64,000 nt of DNA, taken from Lasiosphaeris hirsuta. Its lineage: Eukaryota > Ascomycota > Sordariomycetes > Sordariales > Lasiosphaeriaceae. The stretch is from positions 434,001 through 498,000 of the forward strand of contig JAUKUA010000008.1 in the NCBI GenBank assembly GCA_030549175.1, in the 5' to 3' direction. A model generated the notes under the pieces. The model worked only from the letters and a program-made list of their open reading frames with translations, ran no database searches and was not told the origin of the DNA. Below are positions 34,082 through 47,601 of this stretch, one piece after another (within the stretch, counting starts at the first letter, position 1; every line of letters begins with the position of its first letter). The position numbers were made by a program, and so were the translations under genes.

Positions 34082-35037
34082 ACTATTACTAGCTAAGTTA
34101 AGGATATCCTTTGGTAGTTTAATAACTTGTTGTTGTTCTAGTTGTAGTTGTGATTTAGTAATTGTATGAAGAATCGCTTTTTCACGTTGTTGTTAAGCCT
34201 TGTTGGCTCTGTTATTGGCCTTGTTAGCTCGGATGAGTTGAATTTAAGTTGGTTAACTGGCTTCCTAGCTCTTTAAGCCACCTTTGCCATCTTTTCTAAA
34301 CAACGAATAACACTCTTCCTTGTTGTGGGTGGACTTTTGAGAGTACTTGTAGTATTGGCCTTTTGTCTTTTTCTACGGTTTACTACTTGATTTGCCTATT
34401 TTGTTTTTTTGAACTATGTTAGCTTGAATCGAAGTGGTGGAGTCGGCCTTTCCAAATCTTACGATCTTTATTAAGAATCTCGTTTAACAGTTCCTTTAAC
34501 GTATAACTAGCCTTGTTACGGCGTAGTTGAGCCAGTAAAGTCTGGCTGAAGACGTTGAATCTCTCTGGAAGTCTTTTACAGACCAATTCGATAGTTATTT
34601 CTTCAGAGGTAATAACACCGAATTTAGGGAGTGGTTGCGTTAGGAATCTAACGCGTTTAATAAAGGCCTCCATATCTTCGAAGTTGTTTAGATCAATATC
34701 TAGTAGTTCCGAGATGTAGAGTTGTTTTGTTGAATACTCTTTAGGAGCATAACTCTCTTTGAGAGCCAGCCAGGCTTCTTTTGCTGTTTTGATTGTTGTG
34801 ATAGTCCTTAAGGGACCACTTTCACAGCATAATCGCAGTGTGGCTAGGGCTGTAGTATCCTATATAGTAGTTGGGACTTCTATAGACTCTTGTTGTTGTT
34901 CTTTAACAACAACAACTTTAGTTAGCTTACTGTAGATACAGTGTAGTAACTTAGCCAGTGTTAGATAACTTCGCATCTAGATTTCCTAGACTTGATAGTT
35001 CTTCTCGCTTGAGTACTGGCAACTGGAACTTCGTCAT
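34082..35037 (-). pseudogene. gag: Copia gag, nearly RIP-free, cut at its C-terminal side
   Basis: On the minus strand an ATG at 35037 (MTKFQLPVLKREEL) begins a gag of the UBN2/copia type. The best block is at 34419-34770 (AKEAWLALKESYAP, MEAFIKRVRF, LVCKRLPERF, YTLKELLNEIL). A CX2CX4HX4C knuckle, partly mutated, lies near 34312-34350 in a different frame, so an indel separates them. Few stops are present, unlike the matching pol. Downstream Gln-rich sequence runs into repeat E2 at 34081, and pol of the same type and orientation appears 12 kb to the left. Confidence 0.82.
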
Positions 35038-35143
35038 TTTGAGTAGTTAATAACTACTGAATGAGAAGTAGGTGTTTTACTTGAATGAATCAAGCAAGTG
35101 ACTATTGATCTGTTAGATCAAGATGGGCTACTTAGTGCAACCC

Positions 35144-35155
35144 GGGCTCATAACC
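35144..35155 (-). promoter_or_regulatory. Copia primer-binding site for a half initiator tRNA-Met
   Basis: Directly after the LTR on the minus strand is GGTTATGAGCCC. Its complement GGGCTCATAACC is the anticodon arm of initiator tRNA-Met with the CAT anticodon. Some copia-type elements are known to prime from a 5' half of that tRNA cut in the anticodon loop, and this fits. Confidence 0.75.
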
Positions 35156-35398
35156 TCAAAAGAGGTGATGGAAGTAATGGTGGTGAAGTGGAGTCACAAT
35201 AATAGGTGGAAGAAAGAGTGCTGTAAAGTGTATGATCAATTTTAATCTATCTGGGAAGCACAGTAGTATTTATAGAGCTTTTGAGCTCTTGCAGTATGCC
35301 TTGCTTACAGGCTGTGCTTACGTACAGCCTTGCAAAAACGCCTTGCGTGGAGCTAGTGCTTATGCATAGCCTTGATGTAGTTTGTAGTAGTTGTTACA
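35156..35398 (-). repeat. 5' LTR of the copia element
   Basis: A minus-strand LTR from TGTAACAACTACTAC to CTCTTTTGA, 243 bp, followed by the primer site and gag. It matches the LTR at 17795-18027. Its outer end abuts 10 bp of B3 LTR and then A3. Confidence 0.88.
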
Positions 35399-35408
35399 AT
35401 TTGGTTAT
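35399..35408 (+). repeat. Last bases of the B3 5' LTR left of A3, with target duplication
   Basis: ATTTG plus GTTAT. GTTAT recurs at 45010-45014, so it is the 5-bp duplication of A3, and ATTTG continues the B LTR pattern (ATTTGATATC in B1). Confidence 0.7.
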
Positions 35409-35642
35409 TGCTACGGTCAAAAGGACCGCTTGTGTAAGCGTTACTTTGGTGGTCCTTCACATGAACACTGACATGACATATTATATGGTAGTGTAAATAA
35501 TTTGTAAAGGATGGCCCGTTGGCAATCAGTCTGGAGGGCGCGCTGCCATTATATGGCAACGTACCTCCTGTACTCAATTAAGCGTAAGGACTGTACATAA
35601 CGGACTAACCTATCTAGGCTATCTACATTTTTCTACGTAACA
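35409..35642 (-). repeat. 3' LTR of A3
   Basis: 234 bp, ends TGCTACGG and GTAACA on the plus strand. Compared with the 5' LTR of A3 it differs by scattered C/T and G/A changes. Confidence 0.94.
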
Positions 35643-35788
35643 TGTACCTGGGGTAAAGAATAAAGAAAAGGATATTCTCGCCATCGTCCTCCGCTCTCTT
35701 AAACTATAAGAAAAGTACTAATTACTCCCAGCCCTTTCGTATACAGTTACTATACTTAGATCATCCTATTCCCTATACTTATACCCTT

Positions 35789-37399
35789 CTAGTCTACAGT
35801 GTCGAAGAGTGTCTTCCGCTTAGTCGTCTTAGGAGGCGACTTCTTGGCGGTAGGCTTCTTACGACCAATACCTTTAGTAGGGGTCTCTTAAGTAGGAGAA
35901 AAAGATGCCTACTTACTACGTGTACTAACCTTAGGAGCGTTAGTACCAAATAGGTTAGTAAGGGTACCGTACTTATTTTACTTCTTAGGTAGAGTACCCA
36001 TAGCTATGATTTCGCTTTGGATATCCTTAGTAAGGTACTTGTATAAGGTACCGAGGGTCATAACAGGTATAGGGATACTTAAACGAGTAGTCGAGGTAGC
36101 TATAGGTTACGTAGTTGATAATTATTTAATAACCTTGTTAAGCTTTGTCAAGTCTTTCTAAAGATCTTAGACCTAGTTATTAAGTACTTTAGTCTTCGAG
36201 CTAACCTTGTTTATACCGCTTATTAAAACGTTAACTTACTTCTTGGTAACGTACTTATCGAGGTTATTTATCGTCATTCTCTTTATAACTTAGAAAGCTT
36301 CGTAGACCTTATCGTAGCTTAGGAGCTCCTTAATCTTATTCTTAAGGGTATTAATCTTATCCTTAAGATACTTTTAAAGATCATATACGTTAATAAATAT
36401 ATTAGCTATGAAAGACGTATAGACTACTTTAACTTTCTTAAGTTCTATAGTCTTATCGGTAAGTTAACACTTAAGGTACTAAAATTATGTACGTTAGTAC
36501 TAGTTCGTACCGGTGATAAGAACGTTTGTTTAGTCGGCCTAGGTATGAACTTATATAAGGTCGAGGTGATTAAGATAGATAAGAACTAAAGATAACTTCT
36601 TATTTAAAATAGTTATAAGATAATAGTAGATAGTCATAAAGATAGATACCTTTAAAAATAAATAGTTATTATTAATATCTTACTTATTATATGTTATCTT
36701 AGCTTTATTTAATAACTCTTTTAATTGACGTATATATAAATTATTAGTTAGACCTTAGTTTTTAAAACCCGACTTTAATCCTCTAATAAAGATATTCTTA
36801 ATCTCTTTATTTATTATAAAGAGAAGTTTTAGATTATTAATTATAAAGGTAATATACTTATAGGCTTCTTATTTACTTATTAACTTATTATAGTATTTAA
36901 ACTTAAAGTAGGCTTTATAGTTTAGTAAGACCTTAAACTTCTTACCGCCGGTAGTAAGTCATTTAACTCTCTACTTAGCCTGTTTCTAAAATACCTTTAT
37001 ACCTTGGCGATAGTACTTCTTAAGGATATAATATTTAATAGGTAAGCTAGTAAAAAAGCTAGGTAAGCCATCTAAGAAATTTAAGGTTATCTCTTTATCT
37101 TCGTTATTAGGCTTACCTTCTATAGTAAGGTTAAAGTTATCATCCTTTACATACTCGCTCTTATTATTATTATATTTAGAATCGTAATTAAGTAAATCGT
37201 CGGGCTTAGGCTTATCATAGTCGTTCTTACTATATTCAGTAGTAACAGTAACACTCTCTTAGACGTATCTAATACGTCTTAAGGTTTCTTTGGCTAGAAT
37301 TTAGAGGTATGTAAGATCTAAACTTTTAGTTATTAAGTTATCCTTAGATACGTTTAAATTATTTGGCTTAGCTCGAGCTACCTCGAATTAACGTTCCAT
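35789..37399 (-). pseudogene. A3 ORF3, unrecognised, intact ATG
   Basis: Same frame and exactly the same length (1611 nt) as ORF3 of A2 and A4. It starts with an intact ATG (ME-R, then TAA where CAA is expected) and ends with TAG at the same codon as A2. The acidic N-terminal segment (KYNNNKSEYV), the middle block AYFKFKYYNK, the leucine/lysine-rich stretch (NTLKNKIKEL, DLTKLNKVIK) and the basic C-terminal tail (KKPTAKKSPPK) are all kept. Differences from A2 are mostly transitions. I infer a real protein of 536 residues, function unknown. Confidence 0.82.
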
Positions 37400-37707
37400 T
37401 TTACGAATATACTATTACAAATAGCTAAATTTAGCTATCTCAGAGTATAAATAAACGTGATAGTAAGGTATAGAGAAAGTGTAAAGTTATAACTTAATAG
37501 TAATGACGAAGGTAGTAATAGTTATAAGAAAGAAAACGTAAAAATTTTTATAGGAGGGGTTTTTTAGTTAGTAGCCTAGCCTAGTAAGCTAGGGCCTTAT
37601 AATAAGAAAAATTAACAGAGAAAAAACAACGTCATAATAAGACTTCTATCCGATTATCTAATCTTTTTTAACTCATAGTAAGAAAGTACTTATATAGCTA
37701 AGTAAGG
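37400..37707 (-). other. Spacer between pol and ORF3 in A3
   Basis: Matches 9226-9532 of A2. The hairpin at about 37575-37600 keeps one arm CCTAGCC and one arm with a single mismatch. No coding sequence seen. Confidence 0.55.
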
Positions 37708-40700
37708 TTAATAAAGAAAAGTAAAAGAAAGAAAAGATTTAATGTTATAGCTAAAATACTTCCTTACCTTATTAAGAAAGCTATTCGTCCTCGAAAATAC
37801 TTATTATCTAGCGGTTTGATACTATAGAAGCTTAACTACTATTTCTATAGTAAAAATAATGTTAACCTTAATATACTTAACAACCTTAATATCCTTCTTC
37901 TTACGTTTCTTATCTTAGTCGATAAGGTTCCTTACTTCGTAACTTATGACGGCATCTCTTATATTTAGTAATAAGTTTACTCTTAGCTCTTATATATCGT
38001 CCTTAGCTTTATAGTTCTTCTAACGGACGAGATACTTAACGCTTAGGTTCTTTTTCTTCTAGCTTACTTTATTACTAACGATATAGTCAAGCTTTTATTC
38101 TTCTTATTTATTAACCCTAATAGCTAGTAGTACCTATTACTTTTAGCTAAAAGGATCTTTACCTTGTTAAGGACGGTATAATTACGTAATTAAGACGATT
38201 AAGTATATTCTCTATAACGTTAGAAAGTTAAGTTTATAAGCTAAATTACTTATCTTTACTTTATTAATAATCTTAAACGGGCCTGTTCTTTAAGGTAACT
38301 ATTTTCTTTTTAACTTACCGGATAGATAATAACTCTTATAGAAGTATAGGTAAATAGTATCTTTAATCTTAAAGGTCTTAGGTATATACTTATCGTTATA
38401 GCGGGGTTTTATTATTACGCCAACGATATTAAGAAGTTAAATTACTTTCTTTTAATAATATTTCCTAAGAACCTCTGCTACCTCAGTACTTACTCTTATA
38501 TCTTCTTTCATAGTTAGAATATCTACTAGGGACCTTAGCTAAAATCTGAGGACTAGTTCGTTAGATAATTTACTAATCGTAATAGTTAATATGTTATTAA
38601 TGTTGAACTAAAGTGATAATAATATATTAACCTATAGAACCTCTCTGTCTATTATAAAGGTATAGAAACAAATAGTAATCTTAACTGTCTGATTCGTTCT
38701 CTTTAACTAACTATCGGTTTATAAGTAATAAGTAGTAAAAAAGAACAGTTTAACATCATAGATATCGAAAATCTCTTTTTATAATACTAAGATAAACTTT
38801 AAGTCTCTATCACTAATAATCATCGTCGGTAGTTCCTAGTTATATATAAATAATAATCTTATTAATACCTTTACTTAATCCTTAGCTATGTAGGTATAAT
38901 TTCCTACTAGTAAGAATGTTTTTTTAGAGAACTTACACGTAATTATATAGAGTGTGTTAAGTATGTTATAGCCTTTGAGATATTATATCGTTCTAGCTGA
39001 TAAGACTATAGGTAAGTTAATAATAAAATCTATTATAATAATACAAAATGGCTGTAAGATTATATAGATAGATATCATTTCCTCGTTTATAAGTTACTTA
39101 TCGGTCTAGTTTTAACGGTAAGTCTTATAGAACTAGATAAAACGTTTTACTTTTTATACCTTATTAGTAAAGTATACATTTTAAAGGCTATCTATTATCT
39201 TATAAAAACCGAAATGATACGATTTATTATAAACTATCTTAAGTACTATCTTAACGTACGTTCTTAAGATATAGAGGTGATAATTTTTATCGTAATCGAC
39301 GTGATATAACAACTTATCCCTAATCTTAAATGGTCCTATTAAAAGTCGTAGGTACCTCTTAGGTACTCTAACGTGTTCTACCCGTTATAATATAATAGGT
39401 TTTTCTATTCTTGCGTTGATACTAGCTATTAACTTACTATATTTCGTATCGTTTTTATAACCTTCGTATAAGGCGGTTCTAAATAAGTAGCTAATAATAA
39501 GCTTAGTACTTACCTAAGTAACCGTAATAGGTATCTTGTCTCTTACGTTCTATACCATAGCTTAAATATTATCGAGCTCGTTAGACTTATCTATCTTAAG
39601 CTTCTTAAAGTTTTATTTAAACGTTAGAAGCTACAAAAGTATATTAGGAACGATATTAAGAATGTCCGAGATATAAAAAATATCGATCTCAAACTAAGAA
39701 AGCTAGTTTACTATATTTATAAGCATAAGGTTAGCCTTGTTTAAGTCTATCGTTACTAAAGACACATACTTAACGATACCTTTAGTAGAAGCGTAATCTG
39801 TTAGGACATTTAGACAATGTTAGTTTAACTAAACTATCTTCCTAAGCTTCTTAATTACCTATATAACTACTGTAACCTCTACCTTCGTAAATCCGTATTT
39901 CTACTTAGTTATAATAGTTACTTTTAATAAAAATATAATCGATAGAACCTTCTCTACTATAAGGTTACGCCCTAAGATTACTTTCTTATCTTAGTTATTC
40001 TTAAGTTAGAAAATAAAGAGGTTAAAAGCTCTTTTATAAGTATCGACTTTAAAGAATAATAACTTCGTTTTAACGTGATAGTAAGTTATAAATTATATAT
40101 ATAAGTATTTCTACAGTAAGTAGAAAGATTTCTATTTATCTTTTAAAGGTTAAAAACGTATTTTCGATATATAAGCCTTTCTCACGTTCTTTATACTTTT
40201 ATTTATAATCTTTCCTTCCTTATAGCTTAATGTTAATAATACCGTCTTTTTCTTTTATAACAGTCTAGCTTTAATATTATACTAGGTAATCTTATTTCGT
40301 AGCTATCTAGCTATCTTTAGATAGATCTTAAGTATATTTAACATGTCTAGGAACATTATCTTCTAAAAAGCTATAATTTGATTATTCGTTTTCGTAACTT
40401 CTTCTCTATTAATAATATATCTTAGGAGTTAGATCGTTAAATAAACTACAAATGACTTACTAGTATTAATATATATTCTTATGTCTTCTAAGAGCTTAAG
40501 TACTTTACTGATATACTTATAATACTTATCTTCTATAGTATTAAAGACGACGATATTATTAATATATACCCGTACGAAATCTTAACTATTATAGAATAGG
40601 TAGTCTATAAAACGTTAGGCGAAAGTAAGTAAGTTCTTAAATCTTATGAGTACTACGTTTGATTACTTAAGCTCTCTTTCCATGATAATGACTATATAAT

Positions 40701-43700
40701 TACGATGTTTGTTATAGACTAGTAACTGATAGAAAAAACCAGAGATATCTATTATAGAGAAAACCTTTTTTCCTTATATTATAAGGATCATATCGTCTTA
40801 GTCCGTAAGTAGATAAACGTCTAGTACCGTAACCTTATTTAAGATACATAAGTCAACGATAAGACAGCCCTTCTTTACTCCGTTAACCGTTCTCTATACT
40901 ACGAAGATAGGGTATATAATAAAGGTTAGTTCGTTAAGAAAGGTCAGCTTTCCGGCTACGTATATAGTATCGAGCCTCTATGTAGCGAAAACGTAATCTT
41001 TTGTTCCCTAGAAATATAGCTTTATTAACTTAATTTAGTTTTACCATCCCTTAACAAGGTCAATCCTTATTTTACTTTTATCAAATATAGATATAATACG
41101 TCTGTTATAAAATGTATCATACTTATTTAGAAAGTCTTTAATCCTTTCTATAAAGGTTCCGTTTATCTTATAGATACTTATTTTAGCCTTACTCTTAATA
41201 ATAAGAAAATTAGCTAGCTTCTCGATTTTATATAATAACATATGATATCTTATCCTTAGAGAGAGTGGCTATGAAATATCGACGATCTCTATCTCGTTAT
41301 TTACTTAACTACTTAAAATATAAACGAAAACATTCTTTATTTTACCCTTAAGTTAGTAGATTTTATTAAGGATAATTAAATAATATTTTTCTATATTAAC
41401 GTTATTAAGCTATATGAAATATCTTATAGAGGAGGCTTATGTAATCCTTACTCTTATATTTATGTTATAACTTGTTAAATTAAACATAAATACCTACTTT
41501 ACTCCGGGCTATTCTTAAACTTTCCTAATCTTCTAACCTCTTTTAATGATTATTAGCTTAGATGTCTAGTTATAAAAGTATATTACATAAGATATTAAGT
41601 AGTCGATATTACTATCTTAGATACCTTCCTATATTAATATAAGATAAAAAGTCTGTAACTTATCATAAATATATGTCTCCTTAAGTAATAACTTTGACAA
41701 ATCGTATATCTTAGTCTTAATAAAACCTTTCTCTCTAAGTATAAAAATAACACTTTAGAAAGTAGTAACCTTATGTATAATCTCTTAACGAGGTTTAATA
41801 ACTAGGTCTACCCTTATCCTTATATTTCTAATAGATTAGAAAGTGACACTGTTTCTTAAGAAGTCAATAGTTATGTTATTATTATCTATAAAGGTAATAC
41901 CGATTAATATATATAGCCTTAGCTCGTTGATAATATCGGCCTTTATGTAAAAGTAAGCGTTGATATTAGTTTATTATGTTATATCGGAAATGTAAAAATC
42001 GAACTCAGCTTACTTATCGATGTAAGTTCTTAAGTTAACTCCCTTGACAAAACGGGGTTTTTATAACACCTAGTGTAAATGGCATATCCATTTCTAAATC
42101 TACTTTTTATCGACGAGGTTAGTTAAGCTACCAATATTAAAGTAGACATGTGTAAGTTTATTATTTAAGTTTACTTTAACGTTAATTTAAAGATAAGACT
42201 TCTTTAGATGTTAAGAGTCCACGGGACGAAGTAGTAAGTTTACTTTAATAACCTACCCTTCCTTAAGGATAATATAAGTTCCTTTATCACTCGAGTTATT
42301 ACTACTTTAGTCCTTTATCGAGTAACTTTCTTAGGCTATGATAAATTCTTTATCTTTCTTTTCTATATTTTCTATAGATACTTATTTAAAACGAACCTTC
42401 CTTATATCGTTCTTACTTATTCTTATGTTCTTATTGTCCTCTAACTTCTCAGAACTCTCTAGCTCTTCTCTTAAACGGATAAGCTACCTCGGAGTTATGG
42501 GCTTTATAAGTGACCTTTACTTCTTAAAGATCACGGGCTTTATAGAAGGTATAAAAGATATAGGCTCTTTTAGGAACCTAGGTTCCTAGTATACGATTAA
42601 ACCTTTCTTTAGCTTCTACGGTTATTTAACATACTTTATCCGGATATGCTACCACAACTTATTTCTATAGTTAAATGTTTCCGTATAACTTAAACATTTA
42701 AACTTTTTTTTATTAGGTATCTTATACCGGGTAAGGTTACTTAGTATTACGGAAGAACAAAGGAAAGTTAAATAGAAAGGAGACGTCGTAACATTAAGAA
42801 AAGTAATAATATCTTCTTTCGATTTTCCTTTACTAATAAAGTAATACTTCTTAACCTCGAGTTACTTATATTACTACTAGATGTTAACACTTTCTCCGTA
42901 GATAAACTTATTATTAATGTAGGTTAAAGTGCCGTTGTTATAAGGTTAACATTGGCTATAGTACCGCTACCTCTAGAATACTTAGTCCGGCTAGAAACCT
43001 CTAGGTACTTAGTTATTAAATCCCTAATGTAAATACATATTACGGCTATGTTTATTTATGTTACTAAAGTATAAACGTTCTTACTATCCGCTTCTTTAGT
43101 TACCGGAGAATAACCTTCTGTTATTAAAGTATCTTCGATTACTATTATTATCTTACTAAGTAACTTATCTTTCTTAATCATTAACTTAATCTCGTCTTTT
43201 ATCTTTATTAACCTAGTTAATATTAATATTACTATAGGTTATGGTATTATCATTATATAATACCGTCTTAGTTATTCTTATAACCGTTTCTTTAGTAACT
43301 AACGTATTACGAGATACTAATACCTTTTCTTTAATCTTATCGAGGTAATCACAAAGTATATCTTTAGCGGTTAGTCGAATATAGAGCTGGTATAATTCCT
43401 CGTATAGGTTATTATATAGCTTAGTAAGTAATTAGAAATTTTCCCTATCTTCTTATACTCTTACGTACTTAAAATAATCTATCACGTATATATAAACTAA
43501 CTTGTTAGTAATATTATCTTTAATCTTAAACTTACTTATAAGTTAACTAAACTATCATTCCATATCTACTAGCTTTAGTCTAAATTATTAAAGAATAATT
43601 ATGACCTAGTTAAAGATACTTAATCTTATATACTTCTCATCCTTAGTTAATAATTAAAACTTATATTATTAAAAGACTAATTTCCTAAATAATAAAAATA

Positions 43701-44604
43701 GTTCTTTATAAAGAGTATTATATTTATTTAAATTTAAGGCCGCTTCCCTAATATATATAGTCTAAAGATAAATATCACGGTAACAGAGCTACTTACTATC
43801 ATAAAACAGTTAGGCCTTACCGTCTTTCTCTGATAGTACGTCTAGCTAAAGGAGACTAACATAATAAATCTACTAGTTAGAACTTCTCATCGCTAATAAA
43901 GTACTTACTTAAGCCACGGGGCCGGTCGTTAACGTACTAGTCCTTATAAGAATAATCATAAGATATGTTTATATGACCTATATCATCTACATAAGTTACT
44001 TCTCGATTATTAATTACCTCGGAGGTAAAAATAGAAGTAAACTAGGAGGTTACTCGTTAACGTGATCTTTAAGTAGATCTAGGTCTTACCTTGGCATATA
44101 GTCTTCCGCCATTTTACTTAGTATTATAGGTAAGAATCCTTCGTCTTACGATATAATATCGGACTCCCCTGGTATAGTATCTCGTCTGGTTACTAGTGTC
44201 ACGTTACTTAGTAGTAGGATGGTTAACGTGCCCCTGAGTATTAGGTCCATGGGTGGTAACGTTGTCAGGGTCTGTTAGATACCCCTTAGTTCTGGCGTTT
44301 CTACTGTTCTTAAGTACTCTGATATTAGGTAAAGGCCTTCCTATACTCTTTAAAGGTAGTTGTCGACTAGAGTTTTAAAACGTTCTTTCGGAATGTGGTT
44401 GTTAACGTTCTAGGCGTTTAGATAGCTGTTCTAAATGGGGCTTCTTAAGTAGGTAAATGTTCCGTTGGTAAGAAAAATTAGGCTTACTAACGCCACGAGT
44501 GCTTACTTACGTTCCGGCTTTACGCTAGTCTATCACTTGACTCTCAGATTCTTAGAGATGTAGTCAAACATCTGTTAGACTTCGTGGAACTTAACAATGT
44601 ATAT
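37708..44604 (-). pseudogene. gag-pol: A3 gag-pol polyprotein, one frame, RIP-broken
   Basis: 6897 nt (2299 codons) from the codon matching the A2 start, here ATA, to a conserved TAA. The length is a multiple of three. The clean 65-codon block at 41041-41241 lies between protease and reverse transcriptase (KAKISIYKINGTFIERIKDF). RT, RNase H, integrase and chromodomain follow to the left in the same order as A2. All interruptions I examined are TAA/TAG of the RIP kind. Confidence 0.9.
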
Positions 44605-44775
44605 CCGCTTATCTTGTTATTTTAATAGTAGGTCGCCGACTTAGTTAAGAACCTTCGTGCCGTTAACACGTACGTTGTCGTTGTCTTTATTACAACGTGG
44701 TATAAGCTGGTATTAGTTCTGAAGGTATCAAATTGACTGATGAGGTCTATCCGATTCGATGGTAGGGGTACTACT

Positions 44776-45009
44776 TGCTACGGTCAAAAGGACCGCTTGT
44801 GTAAGCGTTACTTTGGTAGTCCTTCATATGAATACTGACATGACATATTGTATGGTAGTGTAAATAATTTGTAAAGGATAGCCCGTTGGCAATCAGTCTA
44901 GAGGGCACGTTACCATTATATGGCAGCGTACCCCCTGTGCTCAATTGAGCGTAGGGACTACGCACAACGGACTAACCTATCTAGGCTATCTACATTTTTC
45001 CACGTAACA
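44776..45009 (-). repeat. 5' LTR of A3
   Basis: Full 234 bp. The outer end GTAACA is followed by the target duplication GTTAT. Confidence 0.94.
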
Positions 45010-47221
45010 GTTATACCGAAGATAATACACCTTATAATTACTACACCCCGAACCTTCTCAGTCTAGCCTATGTTATAAATAATCTTTCTCTTCATTTATT
45101 ACTTAAACAATATCAAATTTCTACAATGTCGGGAAGATACCCCTTTTACTCGGCCACCTTACGTGGAAGAGAGCCAGAACCTTTTATAAGTACTGACCTC
45201 ATGATTTAAGAACCTCTTAAGATGGAAATCGCTACTATTAAAAAGGTCTCTACGATCTCCTAGGGTTCCGAAATTATTACTAGACCTTCTTAATAGTTTA
45301 TCAACCTATATCTTTAGGTAACTAACGCCCATAAGAAACTTTATTTCTTTATGGTAAATACCTAAGAAAACAAAGAAAGACTAGAAACCTTTACCTCGAC
45401 GTTCTTAATACTCGTAACTAATTATCGTATAATAGTCTAAGTTATCAAAGTTAACTAGTATATCTTCGAGAGTACTAAGCTTAAACTTGAGACTTCTTAT
45501 ATATCTTTTGGTATCAAAGTTAACAAAAAACTTACTTAATTTATTAACGTGTAAGTATAGTACGAAAAGTCTCTTATACTTAACGTCGCCCGAAACCTCT
45601 AGCCTTCGTAAGAACCTGGCCAAACAGAAAAAGGCTTAGGATGTAAGAGTACGGGAAACTTATAAGTAGGCTACCGAACTTACTAGAGTCAAAGAACTTC
45701 TTAAAATCTAAAAAGAAAAGTAAGCTTACTAGGATTAATACAATATAGACATTGGCCAATAGTCTACCTAGGCCTAAGACTAACTTAACTCGCTTATAAC
45801 CTACTAAAGGCCCAAAGTACTACAAACCTCTAATGATTAGAAACTATTCGACCAGCTTAAAGCCTACTTTAAAAACCTTATAGAAAAAACTCTCACTTCA
45901 CGGTTTACCTAAGTAAGACTAAATGAAATGAAATAACTTATCTAAAAGGTAATATCTCATTCACAGAAAATACTATCTGTTAAGCCTTCCTAATAGCCAC
46001 TACAACCGTCGAAAAAATCAATTTCTACGAGGTATTTCGACTAAAGCAAAGACTCTCTCTTGGACCGTACCCTCTAACGGAAAGTAACCTAGGAAATCTT
46101 AGCCAAAGCCTAAAGACAAGTCGATAGCATATAGAACTCTGACGTTAAGATAAGAAATAGAAATAACGGGAGAAACTTACCTCTTCCTCGTAATCATACC
46201 AAGGTAAAAACCTTATTCCTACCCTTAGACAATAACAATAACAGTAACTCTAGCAATAATTTATATTATACAAGTCCCTTACTAGGAGGAAATCCATCTC
46301 CTATGGGACTACCCGAGCTACTAGGAAGCCTACCAGGCCCCTGAGACCCCTAAAACCTTAGTGTCTAGGCTCCCAGAGCTTATTGGTAAATCCTTCCCTC
46401 GACTGAATAGTAGTCTTTCTAAACCTTATCTATACGAACTGAATAATAATATATAAACATACTACTATGATTTATAAATCCCGTGGTTAAGGTGCCGCCG
46501 TAACTATAGTGAAACCTAAAAAATATAACGGAAAGAATAAGGTAGAATTCGAAACATAGTAACATTTTATCAAAAAATATTTCAACGTCTATAAATGTAA
46601 CTTCCTCAATAACAAAGCAAAAATCGACTTTGTAAGAGCCCTTATGAAAGGTACTACCTTAAAGTAGTATTAAAAAAGAGGTAGCTAAATCAAAAAGCTT
46701 AGCTTAGTAAACTAATAAAATAACTATATTACTACTATATTCGAATGCTTCCGTAACTGAGTATAAAGAGCTAAGGATTACGAATATATAAAAGCCTTAA
46801 CATATAATAAAGACGTTAATGAATATGTAACAAAGTTTTAAGAACTTAATTATACTGTCAATCTTAGTAACTAAGCCCTATAATTACTAGTCATAACTAT
46901 GATTTCCGAGGCTATAATAGATTTAATCTATTTACGTACGAGATACTTCCTCCCTGATGACATGGACTTTCTAAAGGTAGCTATCACGGCTAAACTAATT
47001 TAAGAAGACAAAATAAAAAACTGTGAAATTAACCATGAAGCTAAATAAGAAAAAGAAGAGTCTACTTTGAATAATAAGAAACATTTGAAGAAGGATAATC
47101 ATAAGAAAGAAAACTTTAGCTCCTGTCCCAATTTAACACCTACAAAAAAAGACTAAGAAAGACCTTAAGTAAAAGTAATAAGATCGTAAGGATAAGATAC
47201 TAAATACTATCTGAAATAAGT
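45010..47221 (+). mobile_element. B3: 5' end of a B-family element, split by A3 and cut by A4
   Basis: After the A3 duplication come the last 63 bp of a B LTR (to 45077, ending CTAGCCTATGTTATA) and then a leader and gag colinear with B1. A4 interrupts gag at 47221. The LTR upstream of A3 is reduced to 10 bp by the copia junction at 35398. The rest of B3 would lie beyond A4 and B4. Confidence 0.85.
45126..47221 (+). pseudogene. gag: B3 gag, C-terminus lost to A4, RIP-broken
   Basis: ATG at 45126 (MSGRYPFYSA) lies 48 nt after the LTR, as in B1 (MAGNPILYLA). The frame holds past the typical gag core (VKPKKYNGKNKVEFE, near 46509), showing that the long N-terminal half is a family trait. It ends in the Lys/Glu-rich stretch before the zinc knuckle, where A4 begins. 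Stops are RIP-type. Confidence 0.82.
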
Positions 47222-47455
47222 TACTACGGTCAAAAGGACCGCTTGTGTAAGCGTTACTTTGGTGGTCCTTCACATGAACACTGACATAACATATTATATA
47301 GTGGTGTAAATAATTTGTAAAGGATAGCCCGTTGGTAATCAGTCTGGAGGGCACGCTACCATTATATGGCAGCGTACCTCCTGTGCTCAATTGAGCACAA
47401 GGACTACACACAACGGACTAACCTATCTAGGCTATCTACATTTTTCCACGTAACA
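47222..47455 (-). repeat. 3' LTR of A4
   Basis: 234 bp; the terminal TGC has become TAC by RIP. The five bases outside are TAAGT; the partner duplication is not in the window. Confidence 0.92.
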
Positions 47456-47601
47456 TGTACCCGGGGTAAAGAATAAAGAAAAGGGCGTCCTCGTTATCGT
47501 CTTCCGCTCTCTTGAACTATAAGAAAAGTACTAATTACTTCTAGCTCTTTCGTATACCGTTATTATACTTAGATCATCCCATTCCCTACGCTCATATCCC
47601 T

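Larger units (their letters stand above)
35409..45009 (-). mobile_element. A3: complete family-A Ty3/gypsy retrotransposon
   Basis: Two full 234-bp LTRs, 9601 bp in total, a 5-bp duplication GTTAT on both sides, and the same internal order as A2. It inserted into the 5' LTR of B3. It has one unit of the 67-bp leader repeat instead of two, and a gag-pol frame 8 codons longer than that of A2. It is strongly RIP-mutated inside and lightly in the LTRs. Confidence 0.95.
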
